Source: Glycomyces algeriensis (lineage in GTDB: Bacteria; Actinomycetota; Actinomycetes; Mycobacteriales; Micromonosporaceae). Taken from it: a stretch of 52,172 nucleotides of DNA. The notes beneath the pieces are model-generated. The model saw only the letters and a list, made by a program, of their open reading frames with translations, had not been told where the DNA came from and searched no databases. The DNA is taken from contig NZ_JAPZVR010000025.1 of the NCBI RefSeq assembly GCF_027622855.1, forward strand, positions 1-52,172, given 5' to 3'. Shown here piece after piece: positions 1 to 8,156 of this stretch (positions are counted from its first letter, which is position 1; each line of letters begins with the position of its first letter). Position numbers and translations under genes: made by a program.

Positions 1-85
1 TCCAGGGCGCCAGGTGCGGGTGTTCCTTGATCAGGTCGTCGACCGTCACGTAGAGTGCGGTAGCGAGGGAGTCCAGGTTATTCAA
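1..85 (-). CDS. Transposase, N-terminal fragment (IS982-like)
   Basis: The reading frame starts at a TTG (85-83) and runs out of the window after 28 codons. The visible protein begins LNNLDSLATALYVTVDDL and continues to HPHLAPW. This resembles the N-terminus of actinobacterial IS982-family transposases (typically a LATALYV..DDLLK..PHLAPWRP pattern); the family match is from memory. No catalytic DDE residue is in view. The TTG sits in the loop between two arms of a 15-bp inverted repeat. An ATG further upstream (127-125) is in a frame that stops after 14 codons and is not the start. Confidence 0.7.
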   Translation of the reverse strand, partial: MNNLDSLATALYVTVDDLIKEHPHLAPW

Positions 86-196
86 ACTTGTTGCCACACA
101 ACGAGTCTGGACTCCCTCGCTTTCATGTCGACCGCGAGGGGCCCGACCCGACCCCAATCGACCCCTAGGAATCAACCATCTAGTGGTGGGTGGGGG
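1..196 (-). mobile_element. Terminal fragment of an insertion sequence (IS982-like), cut by the window edge
   Basis: Bases 1-196 are an exact reverse complement of 51977-52172; identity stops abruptly at 196/197. The fragment contains the outer end of the element, a 15-bp inverted repeat (62-76 and 107-121) and the first codons of the transposase reading leftward out of the window. The true IS end lies at or just inside base 196. No target duplication can be checked because the far end of the element is missing. The family assignment rests on only 28 residues of transposase. Confidence 0.85.
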
Positions 197-371
197 TTGT
201 GGACGGGGGATCGCCCGGGGAATCCGCACAGCTCGATGCCCGATGCCCAGTGCCCGGGACCCGCGGCTCTCGGCCGCCCGGGGCTCGTCGCGACCGGAGC
301 GTCCGCAGGCGCGCCGTTCGACACGGCCTCGCGGCCGCCACGGCGTTCCTTCCGAGGAGCAGAATGGGCGC

Positions 372-1226
372 ATGGCACTAGTGACCGCAGTACTGCACCG
401 CGGCGTCGTCGATTCCGACGCGCCGCTCCTGTGCGCCGACGACCTCGGAGTCCTCCGTGGCGACGGCGTCTTCGAGACGATCAACGTCCGCGCCGGCGAG
501 GCGTTCCTGCTCTCGGAGCACCTCGACCGCATGGCGAACTCGGCGCGCCGCATGGAGTTCGAGCTGCCCGCGAAGGCGGCGATGGCCGAGCTCGCCGAGC
601 AGGCCCTGGAGGCCTGGCGGGAGCGGGCCGACGGCGAGGGCGCGCTGCGCCTGGTCGCCACCCGCGGCCGCGAGCACGGCGGGCCGCTCACCGTCTACGC
701 GACGGTGGACCCCGTGCCGCGCGAGCGCATCCTGCCGCGCCGAGACGGCCTGAAGATCGCCACGGCGACCCTGGGGGTGAATGCCGATGCGCGGGGCGAA
801 GCCCCGTGGCTTCTAGGCGGCGTCAAAGCGCTCTCGTACGCGTCGATGATGGCGGTGACCCGCTGGGCGAAGACGCAAGGAGCGGACGACGCCCTGTGGG
901 TCTCGGCCGACGGCTTCGCGCTGGAGGGTCCGACCTCGTCGCTCCTGTGGCTGGAGGGCGACACCCTCTGCACCACGCCGACATCGGCGGGCATCCTGCC
1001 GGGCACGACCAGCGCGTACCTCCTGGAGCAGGCGCCGAAGGCGGGCCTGAAGACCGTGGAGAAGCTGATCTCGGTGGGGGACTTGAAGAACGCCGAAGGG
1101 GCGTGGCTGAGCTCCTCCGTACGAGGTGTGGCCTTCATCACCCAGATCGACGGTGAGCCTGTCGATCAGCGCCCCGACGTCACCGCTGAGCTGGACAAAC
1201 TCGCGGGCTTCGAGGTCCCCGAGTAA
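372..1226 (+). CDS. pabC: Aminodeoxychorismate lyase / class IV PLP aminotransferase
   Basis: Predicted fold-type IV PLP enzyme of 284 residues. It most likely converts 4-amino-4-deoxychorismate to 4-aminobenzoate and pyruvate for folate synthesis; a branched-chain or D-amino acid aminotransferase role cannot be excluded from sequence. GDGVFET at about 30-36 is the family's N-terminal signature. Lys152 in GGVKALSY is the expected PLP-binding lysine, and SAGILPGTT is the phosphate-binding turn. The start is ATG 372: GAGGAG at 354-359 lies 12 bases upstream, which is long, while CAGAAT (360-365) sits six bases upstream like a -10 element, so it may be leaderless. It is monocistronic and convergent with the oxidase downstream. 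Confidence 0.85.
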   Translation: MALVTAVLHRGVVDSDAPLLCADDLGVLRGDGVFETINVRAGEAFLLSEHLDRMANSARRMEFELPAKAAMAELAEQALEAWRERADGEGALRLVATRGREHGGPLTVYATVDPVPRERILPRRDGLKIATATLGVNADARGEAPWLLGGVKALSYASMMAVTRWAKTQGADDALWVSADGFALEGPTSSLLWLEGDTLCTTPTSAGILPGTTSAYLLEQAPKAGLKTVEKLISVGDLKNAEGAWLSSSVRGVAFITQIDGEPVDQRPDVTAELDKLAGFEVPE

Positions 1227-1290
1227 CGGTTTGACATCGTTTCCCAGGTTCTTCTCAGGCTCAACACAGGCCACGCCCAGAGACGGTCCT

Positions 1291-1485
1291 CATAGTAATG
1301 AGTGTTCCGGTCACGCCGACAAGCCAAACGGACGGACATGGGCAGTCTTCCGGGAGGCACGGAACAATCCGGGGGCACGAAACCAGTAAGGGCAATCGGG
1401 CACAGCCCTACTGGTGCCAATGAAAAGTGGAGCTCCTCCACTTTATCGGGGCCGCAGCGAATGGGCAAGCGCTGCGGCCCCATTA
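1291..1485 (+). ncRNA. Candidate structured RNA between convergent genes
   Basis: This 3'-3' interval holds an unusually dense row of hairpins. TGTTCCG (1303-1309) can pair with CGGAACA (1360-1366). GGCA/CCAGTA/GGGC (1374-1393) pairs with GCCC/TACTGG/TGCC (1405-1418) as about 14 bp with small bulges. AAAGTGGAG (1424-1432) pairs with CTCCACTTT (1436-1444), and GGGGCCGCAGCG (1448-1459) pairs perfectly with 1470-1481. The last two look like a bidirectional terminator. CATAGT at 1291-1296 is a possible -10 and a TTGACA lies at 1231, but their spacing does not make one promoter. I do not recognise a known riboswitch or RNA family. Strand is uncertain. At minimum this is a strong terminator region. 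Confidence 0.45.
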
Positions 1486-1546
1486 ACGTGTAACAGGAAC
1501 GACACGAAACCGTATCGGCCGCACCAGAAGTGTGAGTCCATCCCGC

Positions 1547-2908
1547 TCAACCTGCAAGGACTTTACCGGGGTTGAGGATGCCGAGCGGGTCGAGCGCGCT
1601 TTTGATGCGACGCTGCACCGCGAGATTCACCGGGTCGAGTTCCTTTGCGAGCCAATCGCGTTTGAGCATTCCCACCCCGTGCTCGCCGGTGATGGTGCCG
1701 CCCATGGCGAGTGCCATCTCCAGGATCTCGTCGAACGCGGCCCGCCCGGCTTCGAGCGAGGCCGGGTCCTCCGGGTGCACGATGATGTTCGGGTGCAGGT
1801 TCCCGTCCCCCGCATGGGCGATGACGCCGATGACCACGCCGTGGCGCGCCGCCGCGGCCTGCACGCCGTCGAGCGCTTCGGCCAGGCGCGAGCGCGGCAC
1901 CGCGATGTCGTCGACCAGGACCGTGCCCAGCCGCTCCATCGCGTGGTAGGCGTTCCGCCGGGATTCCAGGAGCGCGTCGGCTTCGGCGGCGTCCGTCGCA
2001 CGGTAGACCTCCGAGGCCCCGGCCTCCGTGCAGAGCGCCTCGATCGCGGCGAGCTCCTCGGCCGGGTTCGCGTCGGCCGCCACCAGCAGCAGCGCGGCCG
2101 CTTCGGTCGGCAGTCCCATGGGGCGCAACGCCTCCAGGGCCCGCAGGTGCACGTTGTCGATGAGTTCGAGCAGGCTCGGCTGGGCACCGGCGGCCATGAT
2201 CGCGGTGACGGCGCGCCCCGCGTCGGCGGTGGTGCCGAAGACCGCGGCGAGCGAGAGCCGCCCGGCCGGCACCGGCGAGAGCTTCACCGTCGCCTCGGTG
2301 ATGACCCCGAGGGTCCCTTCGGAACCGCAGAAGAGCCGCACCAGGTCGTACCCGGCGACGCCCTTCGCGGTCTCGCGCCCGCAGCGCATGACCTCGCCGG
2401 AGGCGAGCACGACCTCGAGGCCGAGCACGTACTCCGGGGTCGTCCCGTACTTCACGCAGCACATGCCGCCGGCCGCCGTGGCGATGTTCCCGCCGATCGT
2501 GGAGATCTGCCACGAGCCCGGGTCGGGGCTGTAGCGCAGCCCGAACTCGCTTGCGGCGACGGTGATCGCGGCGTTGAGGACGCCTGGCTGGCAGACCGCG
2601 AGGCGGTTCACCGGGTCGATCGAGAGGATCCGGTCCATCGGCGAGACGTCGAGGAGGATCGCGCCGTCGACCGCAGTGGCGGCACCGGCGAGACCGGTGC
2701 GGGCCCCTTGCGGCACCACGGGAGCGCCGAACTCGGCCGCGACCCGCAGGACCGCGCTGACCTCCTCGGTCGAACGGGCCCGCACGAGCGCGGCGGCCCG
2801 GCCGGGCAGCACGAGCGCGGCGTGGTCCACCGAGTGCGCGGCCAGGACGTCGGCATCGGTCACGGGCTCGAGCCCGCGACCGGTCAGCGCGGAGATCAGA
2901 TCGCTCAT
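1547..2908 (-). CDS. FAD-linked oxidase, GlcD/D-lactate dehydrogenase type
   Basis: 453-residue flavoprotein of the vanillyl-alcohol-oxidase/PCMH superfamily, likely oxidising a 2-hydroxy acid such as glycolate or D-lactate. The N-terminal half is the FAD_binding_4 domain with PQGARTGLAG (about 67-76) as the pyrophosphate loop and CGSEGTLGVIT later. The C-terminal half is the FAD-oxidase_C domain, with HAGDGNLHPN and GEHGVGMLKR motifs near the end. No iron-sulfur cysteines are present, so it is the GlcD subunit alone; no glcE or glcF lies nearby. Start ATG 2908 is the only sensible N-terminus. The gene ends facing pabC, with the hairpin-rich interval between them. The exact substrate is not determinable. 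Confidence 0.85.
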   Translation of the reverse strand: MSDLISALTGRGLEPVTDADVLAAHSVDHAALVLPGRAAALVRARSTEEVSAVLRVAAEFGAPVVPQGARTGLAGAATAVDGAILLDVSPMDRILSIDPVNRLAVCQPGVLNAAITVAASEFGLRYSPDPGSWQISTIGGNIATAAGGMCCVKYGTTPEYVLGLEVVLASGEVMRCGRETAKGVAGYDLVRLFCGSEGTLGVITEATVKLSPVPAGRLSLAAVFGTTADAGRAVTAIMAAGAQPSLLELIDNVHLRALEALRPMGLPTEAAALLLVAADANPAEELAAIEALCTEAGASEVYRATDAAEADALLESRRNAYHAMERLGTVLVDDIAVPRSRLAEALDGVQAAAARHGVVIGVIAHAGDGNLHPNIIVHPEDPASLEAGRAAFDEILEMALAMGGTITGEHGVGMLKRDWLAKELDPVNLAVQRRIKSALDPLGILNPGKVLAG

Positions 2909-2936
2909 CCCGCGAGGGTAGAACCCCCGCGGACGC

Positions 2937-3911
2937 CTACGCGTACGGGTCGGTGTCGACGACCCCGCGGATGATCTCGGCGAGCGCCTCGACCCGCTCG
3001 ATGCCCTCGTCGTGGCTCGCCGAACCGCCGGTGAGGATCGAGATCTTGATGGGCTCCTCTGACTCGCCGTTGATCACGCCGATCGAGTTCACCACCCACT
3101 CGCCGCCCATCGCGTCGCGCGTGTCCCAGCCGTTCTTCATCCACACGGTCTCGTCCTCGGCCGCCGCGGCCGAGACGCCCCACTGCTGCGCGTCCGAGAG
3201 GTCGCCCATGAGCGAGCGCGCGTACTCGACCTGCTCGGCGTCGAGCACGCCCCCGTTCTCGTACAGGGCGAGCTCCAGCACCCGCAGCTGGTCCACCGCG
3301 GTCGTCTGGGTCTTCCCCCACTGCTCGGTCTCGTTCGGGTTCGTGTTCGCGAGCCCGAAGTCGATGTGCGCCTGCCGGATCGCGTCGTGCCCGTCGTCGA
3401 ACGTGCCGCCGTACAGCATCTCGTTCGTCGCATCGTTGCTCGAGTCCTTGATCATCGACTCGGCGCTGTCGAGCAGCCAGTCCGGCACCTCGTCGAGCGT
3501 CCCGTAGTGCTCCAGCACCATCGTCAGGATCTCGACCTTCACGACCGACGCCGTGTCGTGCTGCACCTCGCCTTCATAGGCGAGCTGGAACTCGGCGTCG
3601 TCCACCGCGACCGAGGCGTAGAAGTTCTCGTCTTCGAGGCCCGCGAGGTACTCGCCGACCGCCGCGTCGAGGTCGGACTGGAGCCGGCCCTGCGCCGCCG
3701 CGTGCAACTCCTCCTCCGAGGGCTGCAGCGACGAGTCGCCCGCGGACTCCTGGGAGCCGGGCAGGGTCCCGTCGGCGGAACCGCCGGTGCCGCCGTCGTC
3801 GCCGGAAAGGTCGATCACGTAGATGACGGCCGCGACGAGCACGGCGATGGCCGGGACGGCGAGGAAGGGCCAGAGCCGTCGCGAGGGGGCGTGCTTGGGC
3901 TGGGAGGTCAC
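2937..3911 (-). CDS. Membrane-anchored serine hydrolase, class A beta-lactamase-like
   Basis: 324 residues from a GTG start. A hydrophobic segment at about 12-32 would anchor it with the catalytic domain outside, followed by a Gly/Ser/Asp/Glu-rich linker. The domain has SVVK (about 122-125), the SxxK nucleophile motif of penicillin-recognising enzymes. SSNDATNE takes the place of the SDN loop, and KNGWDTR the place of KTG. The altered second and third motifs fit the actinobacterial serine hydrolase branch with uncertain substrate rather than a proven beta-lactamase. The frame is open further upstream to 4127, but that extension overlaps a terminator-like hairpin and has an unlikely composition. 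It lies 28 bases upstream of the oxidase and may share its transcript. Confidence 0.75.
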   Translation of the reverse strand: MTSQPKHAPSRRLWPFLAVPAIAVLVAAVIYVIDLSGDDGGTGGSADGTLPGSQESAGDSSLQPSEEELHAAAQGRLQSDLDAAVGEYLAGLEDENFYASVAVDDAEFQLAYEGEVQHDTASVVKVEILTMVLEHYGTLDEVPDWLLDSAESMIKDSSNDATNEMLYGGTFDDGHDAIRQAHIDFGLANTNPNETEQWGKTQTTAVDQLRVLELALYENGGVLDAEQVEYARSLMGDLSDAQQWGVSAAAAEDETVWMKNGWDTRDAMGGEWVVNSIGVINGESEEPIKISILTGGSASHDEGIERVEALAEIIRGVVDTDPYA

Positions 3912-4226
3912 AACAGGAACCTGACTTCGGGTGCGGGGGTCGGAGACGTACTGCTCGGCCCACGCTAAAGCAGTCGTCGAAGCGACCACAAGCAGGATTG
4001 ATTGAGAGTTCCGTAACGGTTGCACAACGCCGCCTGGATCACCGCGGTGATACTGCTCTCTCCATGGTCCCTCGCACGGCCCGGCCCCCCAAACGCGAAG
4101 CGCCCGCCGGACCGGCGGGCGCTGCACTCAAGACTTCATCCGGCGGGCCGTGAGGCACTGGGACCGGCGTTCGCAGTGGGACCTGGGGAGGAAATGACCA
4201 TCAACGACCGCCTGCACCGCAGTGCC
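3912..4226. other. Intergenic region without a supported gene
   Basis: This separates the start of the serine hydrolase from the stop of a small coupled reading frame; both run leftward. It contains the hairpin at 4100-4122. Part of a 10-bp inverted repeat, TGAGGCACTG (4151-4160), pairs with CAGTGCCTCA (4220-4229). A plus-strand ATG at 4195 behind GGGGAGG opens a frame, but the SD lies too close and the frame then runs antisense through the next gene. The hydrolase promoter should be in 3912-4020; I could not assign hexamers. Confidence 0.6.
4100..4122 (-). terminator. Hairpin, 11-bp perfect stem
   Basis: GCGCCCGCCGG (4100-4110) and CCGGCGGGCGC (4112-4122) flank a single base; three or more bases must open to form a real loop. 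There is no good U-tract on either strand, which is common for actinobacterial terminators. It is placed to end leftward transcription from the acidic membrane protein gene. Confidence 0.6.
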
Positions 4227-4448
4227 TCACGGAGACTCCACCGCACCGCGCCGCAACCTGGAGGCCCGCGAGACGCGGGCCTGGTCGGGGCCGGTGAGGC
4301 ACCGGGCCGCACGCTGCCGGTCGCGCCGGTTCCGCACCCGGCCGGACGGCACCCACGGCTGCGCGCCGTGGACCTGCCTGGCCGAGTTGTGTGCGGGAGC
4401 GGTCGCGGCGGCCTGCGGCGCCGGGCTCGGGGCGGGGACCGGCATCAC
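4227..4448 (-). CDS. Small basic proline-rich protein, translationally coupled
   Basis: A 73-residue reading frame whose GTG (4448-4446) overlaps the stop of the upstream gene as GTGA; an ATG follows at 4445. Nearly all third positions are G or C, which supports real coding. The product is rich in Pro, Ala and Arg, with no membrane segment or recognisable domain. It may be a small partner of the membrane-anchored protein or the remains of a longer second gene. The GC3 signal could also be fortuitous in such GC-rich DNA. Confidence 0.35.
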   Translation of the reverse strand: MMPVPAPSPAPQAAATAPAHNSARQVHGAQPWVPSGRVRNRRDRQRAARCLTGPDQARVSRASRLRRGAVESP

Positions 4449-5368
4449 GCCGTCGCCCGCTGCTTCAGAAGCGTGCGCGCCACCGCGGCGGCCACGCCCA
4501 CCAGGCAGATGATCGCCAGGAGCGCGAGCAGCCCGTTCGCGCCGTCGGCCACGGCCGCCGGGTCGACCGCCACGACCTCGTCCTCGACGGCGGGGGCGTC
4601 GCCGCCCGCACCGGAGTCCTCCGACGGCGGCAGGCCGAACGCGTTCACTTCCTCGTCCACCGCGGGCTCCTCCACCGCGGCGGCCGGGTCTTCGGCTTCC
4701 TCGCCCTGCGGCGCCTCCGCGCCGTCATCGGCGACACCGGCGCCCTCGTCCTGCGAGTCGTCCTCGGCGTCCCCGCCCTCGTCGCCGCCGGCCGGGGGCA
4801 GCTCGACATCCCCGCCCGACTCGTCCTCGCCGGACTGCGAGCCGTCCGCCTGCGCCTCGACCACGCGCACCTGCGCCGACTCGTACTCGGCGAACAGCCC
4901 GTGGCAGTTCGGCACCATCGCGACCTCGGCCGAGCGGTTCATCTCGAACACCTGGCTCGACCCCGGACCGATCTCGTACACCTCGTCGCCCACGTGCAGC
5001 TTCGCGTCAGTGCCCAGGTCGTTGCTGTACCGCACCTGCGAACCCTGGTCCACCGTCAACTCGGTCGCGTCCGGGTACGACGTCGCCGACACCACGCCCA
5101 GCGTGCCGCAGTCGCCGCTGAACACGACCTCACTGCTGCTGCCCGACTCCTGCTCGTCCGCCGTCGCGATGCTCACCCCGGCGGCACCGCCGACCGCGAG
5201 CATCGAGGCCGCCGAGATGGCGGCCAGGCGCGACTTCCGCCGATGCGCGCGCCGGTCCATGGCCTCCTGGACCGCAGGTGCGATCCGGCCGTCGTTCACC
5301 GGGTACGGCAGCGGAGGACGCGTCTGGGCCCGGGACTGCTTGCCGGGCTTCGTGGTGTGACTTCCCAT
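4445..5368 (-). CDS. Membrane-anchored acidic surface protein of unknown function
   Basis: 307 residues from ATG 5368, with GGAGAG upstream. A charged N-terminal tail (1-47, many Arg/Lys) precedes a hydrophobic segment at about 48-70 (signal anchor or signal peptide). An extracellular stretch follows with a small Cys-containing beta-rich part (SGDCGTLG near 85, VPNCHGLF near 152). A long linker extremely rich in Glu, Asp, Ala and Pro follows, then a C-terminal transmembrane helix (about 280-298) and a short basic end. No LPxTG-type sorting motif is visible. I do not recognise the family. It is followed at once by the small coupled frame. Confidence 0.7.
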   Translation of the reverse strand: MGSHTTKPGKQSRAQTRPPLPYPVNDGRIAPAVQEAMDRRAHRRKSRLAAISAASMLAVGGAAGVSIATADEQESGSSSEVVFSGDCGTLGVVSATSYPDATELTVDQGSQVRYSNDLGTDAKLHVGDEVYEIGPGSSQVFEMNRSAEVAMVPNCHGLFAEYESAQVRVVEAQADGSQSGEDESGGDVELPPAGGDEGGDAEDDSQDEGAGVADDGAEAPQGEEAEDPAAAVEEPAVDEEVNAFGLPPSEDSGAGGDAPAVEDEVVAVDPAAVADGANGLLALLAIICLVGVAAAVARTLLKQRATA

Positions 5369-5589
5369 GCGTGCGTCTCTCCAACTGCGTCTTTGTCCGG
5401 GTACCGACCTGATCGAATAGCGGGAATCAGGTCTCACCAGCGTTCAACGAGCGGGCGCGGGAAAGGTGACGGCCCCGGCCGACCCCAATCCGCCGCCACG
5501 CCCAGATCCGTCCTCATGCGCCCGTAAGGAGCCGCGCACCCGTCCGTAGGATGGGCGAGACAGCCCCGAGCGAGGACCGCGAGAACACC

Positions 5590-7497
5590 ATGGCCACACC
5601 TGCGCCCGACACCGAGCCCGCGGCAGCCCGCGAGCCCGAGGCCCCCACCCCCGCGCGCGGCGGCGCCGAAGCCCCCCGCACCGGCACCGGCGACAGCAAC
5701 ATCAAGGACCACGAGCGCTGGCAGCGCTTCGCCGGCGGCGAAGACCCGCCCGAGACGCACCGCCCCGGCCGCTGGCGCGCCCTCGGCCGCGCCCTGCGCC
5801 GCGCCGCCCGCAGCGAATGGACCCTCGCCGGACTCTGCAGCGTCCTCCTCGCCCTCGCCATGACCTGGCCCCTCGCGCGCCACCTCACCGAGCGCATCCC
5901 GCACGACACCGGCGACCCGCTCCTCCTCACGTACATCCTCGGCTGGGTCGGCCACGTCCTCCGCGAGAACCCCACCGGAATCTGGGACACCAACAGCTTC
6001 TGGCCCCTCGACGACGCCTACCTCTTCACCGACACCCTCATGGGCTACGCCCCCGCGGCCCTCCTCATCACCAGCCCCACCAGCGCGCTCGTCGTCTACA
6101 ACGTCCTCTACATCGGCACGTTCGCCCTCGCGTTCCTCGGCGCCTACGCCCTCCTGCGCCAACTCGGCGCCCGCGTCGCCGGCTCAGCCGTCGCCGCCGC
6201 GGCCTTCGCCTACGCCCCTTGGAAACTCGGCCAGGCCGGCCACCTCCAAGTGCTCTCCAGCGGCGGCATCGTCCTCGCCCTCGCCATGCTCGCGCGCGGC
6301 CACGGCTACTCCCTCCGCGGCGGCTTCAAACCGGAGCGCCAGCGCCCCGGCTGGATCCTCGCCGGCTGGCTCACCGCCCTGTGGCAGTTCTCGATCGGCG
6401 CCGGGCTCGGCATCCCGTTCGTCTACCTGCTCCTCGGCATCGGTGTGGTCGTGGGCCTCCACTGGCTCGCGAAACGCCCCCGGCTGCGCTGGCAGACGCT
6501 GGCCGCCAACGGCATCGGCGGCTCGGTCTTCACCCTCGGGGTGCTGTGGATCGCGGACAAGCACGCGGTCGTCGCCCGCGCCTACCCCGAGGCGCTGCGC
6601 GATGTGGAGTACATCAGCTGGTTCAGCCCGACGTGGCAGAGCTTCATCATCGCCCCGGAGGAGTCGCGGGTCTGGGGCGCGGCGCACGAGGCGGCGCGCG
6701 CGGAGCTGACGTGGGCGCCCGAGCAGGCGCTGCTCGTCGGCTTCACCCTGTTCGCCCTCGCCGTCGCAGGGTTGATCTGGTCGTGCTGGACGGGCTGGCA
6801 GCGGGTCTGGCTGGCGCTCGGCGCGGCCGTCGTGTTCGCGGTCGCCATGGGCCCCAACTTCCTCGACGACGGTTCGTGGGCGTGGGCGCTGCTGTACGAG
6901 TACGCGCCGGGCTGGGACGCGATCCGCACGCCGGGACGCCTGGCGATCTACCTGACGCTGATTCTGGCGGTGCTGGCGGCGGGGACGCTGACGCGCATCG
7001 CCGACGAGGCGGACTACGTGGCGCACCGCGCCCGGATCGACAAGCGCCTGAAGGTCAAGGCGCCCAAGCGGGTCCACGCGCTCCTGTTCCTCCCGATCGG
7101 GCTCGTCCTGTGGGAGGGGCTCACGGTCGCGCCGTACATGGAGGTGCCGGAGGCGCCGGTCGACATGTCCGAACTGGAGGGTCCGGTGCTGTTCCTGCCT
7201 GCGGGCGGGGGCGACACGCGGGTCCAGTACTGGAGCATCGACGGGTTCCCGGAGGTGGCCAACGGGGTCGCGGCGTTCACCCCCGACGAGCAGGCGGGCA
7301 TCCGCTCGATGTCGATGGGCTTCCCGAGCGAAGACGCGGTCGACGCCCTGCGCGAGGCCGGCATCGAGACCGTCGTGGTCCTCCCCGGCTCACTGCCCGG
7401 CAGCGACTGGGCGGGCCTGGACACCGAAGCGGAGCCGTTCGGCGTCGAAGTGGAGCGCACCGAGACCGCGCTGATCTACGACCTCAACGCCGACTAA
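5590..7497 (+). CDS. Large polytopic membrane protein, GT-C glycosyltransferase-like
   Basis: 635 residues from ATG 5590; an in-frame ATG at 5551 is an alternative. The first 75 residues are a polar, Ala/Pro/Glu-rich tail, followed by about ten hydrophobic segments and a soluble C-terminal domain of about 130 residues. DTGDPLLLTYILGW follows the first helix in a place where GT-C enzymes have an acidic first loop. The next segment keeps an NSFWP..DAYLFTDTLMGYAP pattern seen in actinobacterial hypothetical membrane proteins. It probably uses a polyprenyl-phosphate sugar, but the donor and acceptor are unknown. The gene stands alone, divergent from the acidic protein gene. Confidence 0.7.
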   Translation: MATPAPDTEPAAAREPEAPTPARGGAEAPRTGTGDSNIKDHERWQRFAGGEDPPETHRPGRWRALGRALRRAARSEWTLAGLCSVLLALAMTWPLARHLTERIPHDTGDPLLLTYILGWVGHVLRENPTGIWDTNSFWPLDDAYLFTDTLMGYAPAALLITSPTSALVVYNVLYIGTFALAFLGAYALLRQLGARVAGSAVAAAAFAYAPWKLGQAGHLQVLSSGGIVLALAMLARGHGYSLRGGFKPERQRPGWILAGWLTALWQFSIGAGLGIPFVYLLLGIGVVVGLHWLAKRPRLRWQTLAANGIGGSVFTLGVLWIADKHAVVARAYPEALRDVEYISWFSPTWQSFIIAPEESRVWGAAHEAARAELTWAPEQALLVGFTLFALAVAGLIWSCWTGWQRVWLALGAAVVFAVAMGPNFLDDGSWAWALLYEYAPGWDAIRTPGRLAIYLTLILAVLAAGTLTRIADEADYVAHRARIDKRLKVKAPKRVHALLFLPIGLVLWEGLTVAPYMEVPEAPVDMSELEGPVLFLPAGGGDTRVQYWSIDGFPEVANGVAAFTPDEQAGIRSMSMGFPSEDAVDALREAGIETVVVLPGSLPGSDWAGLDTEAEPFGVEVERTETALIYDLNAD

Positions 7498-7525
7498 AGG
7501 ATGAAATAACCCCAATAACGGATAT

Positions 7526-7540
7526 GTCCCCTTAGGGGAC
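7526..7540 (+). terminator. Short hairpin after the GT-C gene
   Basis: GTCCCC (7526-7531), loop TTA, GGGGAC (7535-7540), in a locally AT-rich stretch. It is 28 bases after the stop and lies between two convergent genes, so it may serve both. Confidence 0.5.
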
Positions 7541-7603
7541 CCCTGGACTAAAAATACGCGATGGGTCCGACATTCCGTTTTTCGCACAAGATGCGAGGAA
7601 CGC

Positions 7604-8065
7604 TCAGGCGGGGCCCATGGGCGTCATGAACGTCAGTGACCCGATCGCGTCCAGGCGCGGCGGCGAGTGCAGCGGCGAGGCCGTCACGTCGAACGTCCGG
7701 TGCACCCCGCGGTGATCGATCCGCATGAGACTGCGCTCGAGCGAATCGGTCTGGAGCGTCTGCACCGGCGCGAGCCGGGCGAGCTCGGAGTCGACGAGCG
7801 GATGCGCCCCGGCCGTGAAGTCCAGGAACCGTATGCCCGCGTCCAGGAACCGCGGCATCGCGACCTCCACCTCGATGCTGAAACCGAGCACATGCCGGGC
7901 GGAGCGGGAGATGGCGACGATCCGGGTGTCGGCCGCCAGGAGCATGCAGGCGTCCGCCGAAGCGGACACGGCCGTGCGCCACGTGGCCAGCGCCGGATCC
8001 AGCCTTCTGCCATCGGGTCCGGGCGCGGTGGCCCGGAGTGGGATGACGAGTTCGAGTTGCGTCAA
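7604..8065 (-). CDS. Small PAS-like protein
   Basis: 153 residues from a TTG start; the start is uncertain because no strong ribosome site is seen. The middle (about 34-125) has a PAS-like pattern: SADACMLLAADTRIVAISRSA reads like the first strands of a PAS sensor domain (…D..I...N..A..L.G..), and a FDVTASPL strand near the end fits the last PAS strand. No kinase, cyclase or DNA-binding part is attached, so it would act as a small sensor or adaptor. It is divergent from arcA with 91 bases between. A role in regulating arcA is only suggested by position. Confidence 0.5.
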   Translation of the reverse strand: MTQLELVIPLRATAPGPDGRRLDPALATWRTAVSASADACMLLAADTRIVAISRSARHVLGFSIEVEVAMPRFLDAGIRFLDFTAGAHPLVDSELARLAPVQTLQTDSLERSLMRIDHRGVHRTFDVTASPLHSPPRLDAIGSLTFMTPMGPA

Positions 8066-8121
8066 TTGGGCGTCCCGGGGGTAGTCGTAACGCTCAGTCT
8101 GTCCACGTTAACAGAGATAAG

Positions 8122-8156
8122 TTGATCTTCGTCCCCCGCGCGTCTACCCTCAGATC
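8122..8156 (+). promoter_or_regulatory. Leaderless promoter of arcA
   Basis: TTGATC (8122-8127), a 17-base spacer, TACCCT (8145-8150), then six bases to ATG 8157. Transcription would start at or beside the start codon. No Shine-Dalgarno sequence precedes the gene. Confidence 0.7.

Noticed and set aside
1227..1546. A riboswitch controlling pabC or the FAD oxidase
   Set aside because: The interval is downstream of both genes, which converge on it, so a leader function for either is excluded.
3911..4127. N-terminal extension of the serine hydrolase to 4127
   Set aside because: It would run through the 4100-4122 hairpin, has no ribosome site and would place a non-typical segment before the membrane anchor.
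4195..4500. Plus-strand gene from ATG 4195 behind GGGGAGG
   Set aside because: The ribosome site is too close to the ATG, and the frame continues as an antisense shadow of the acidic membrane protein without any recognisable feature.
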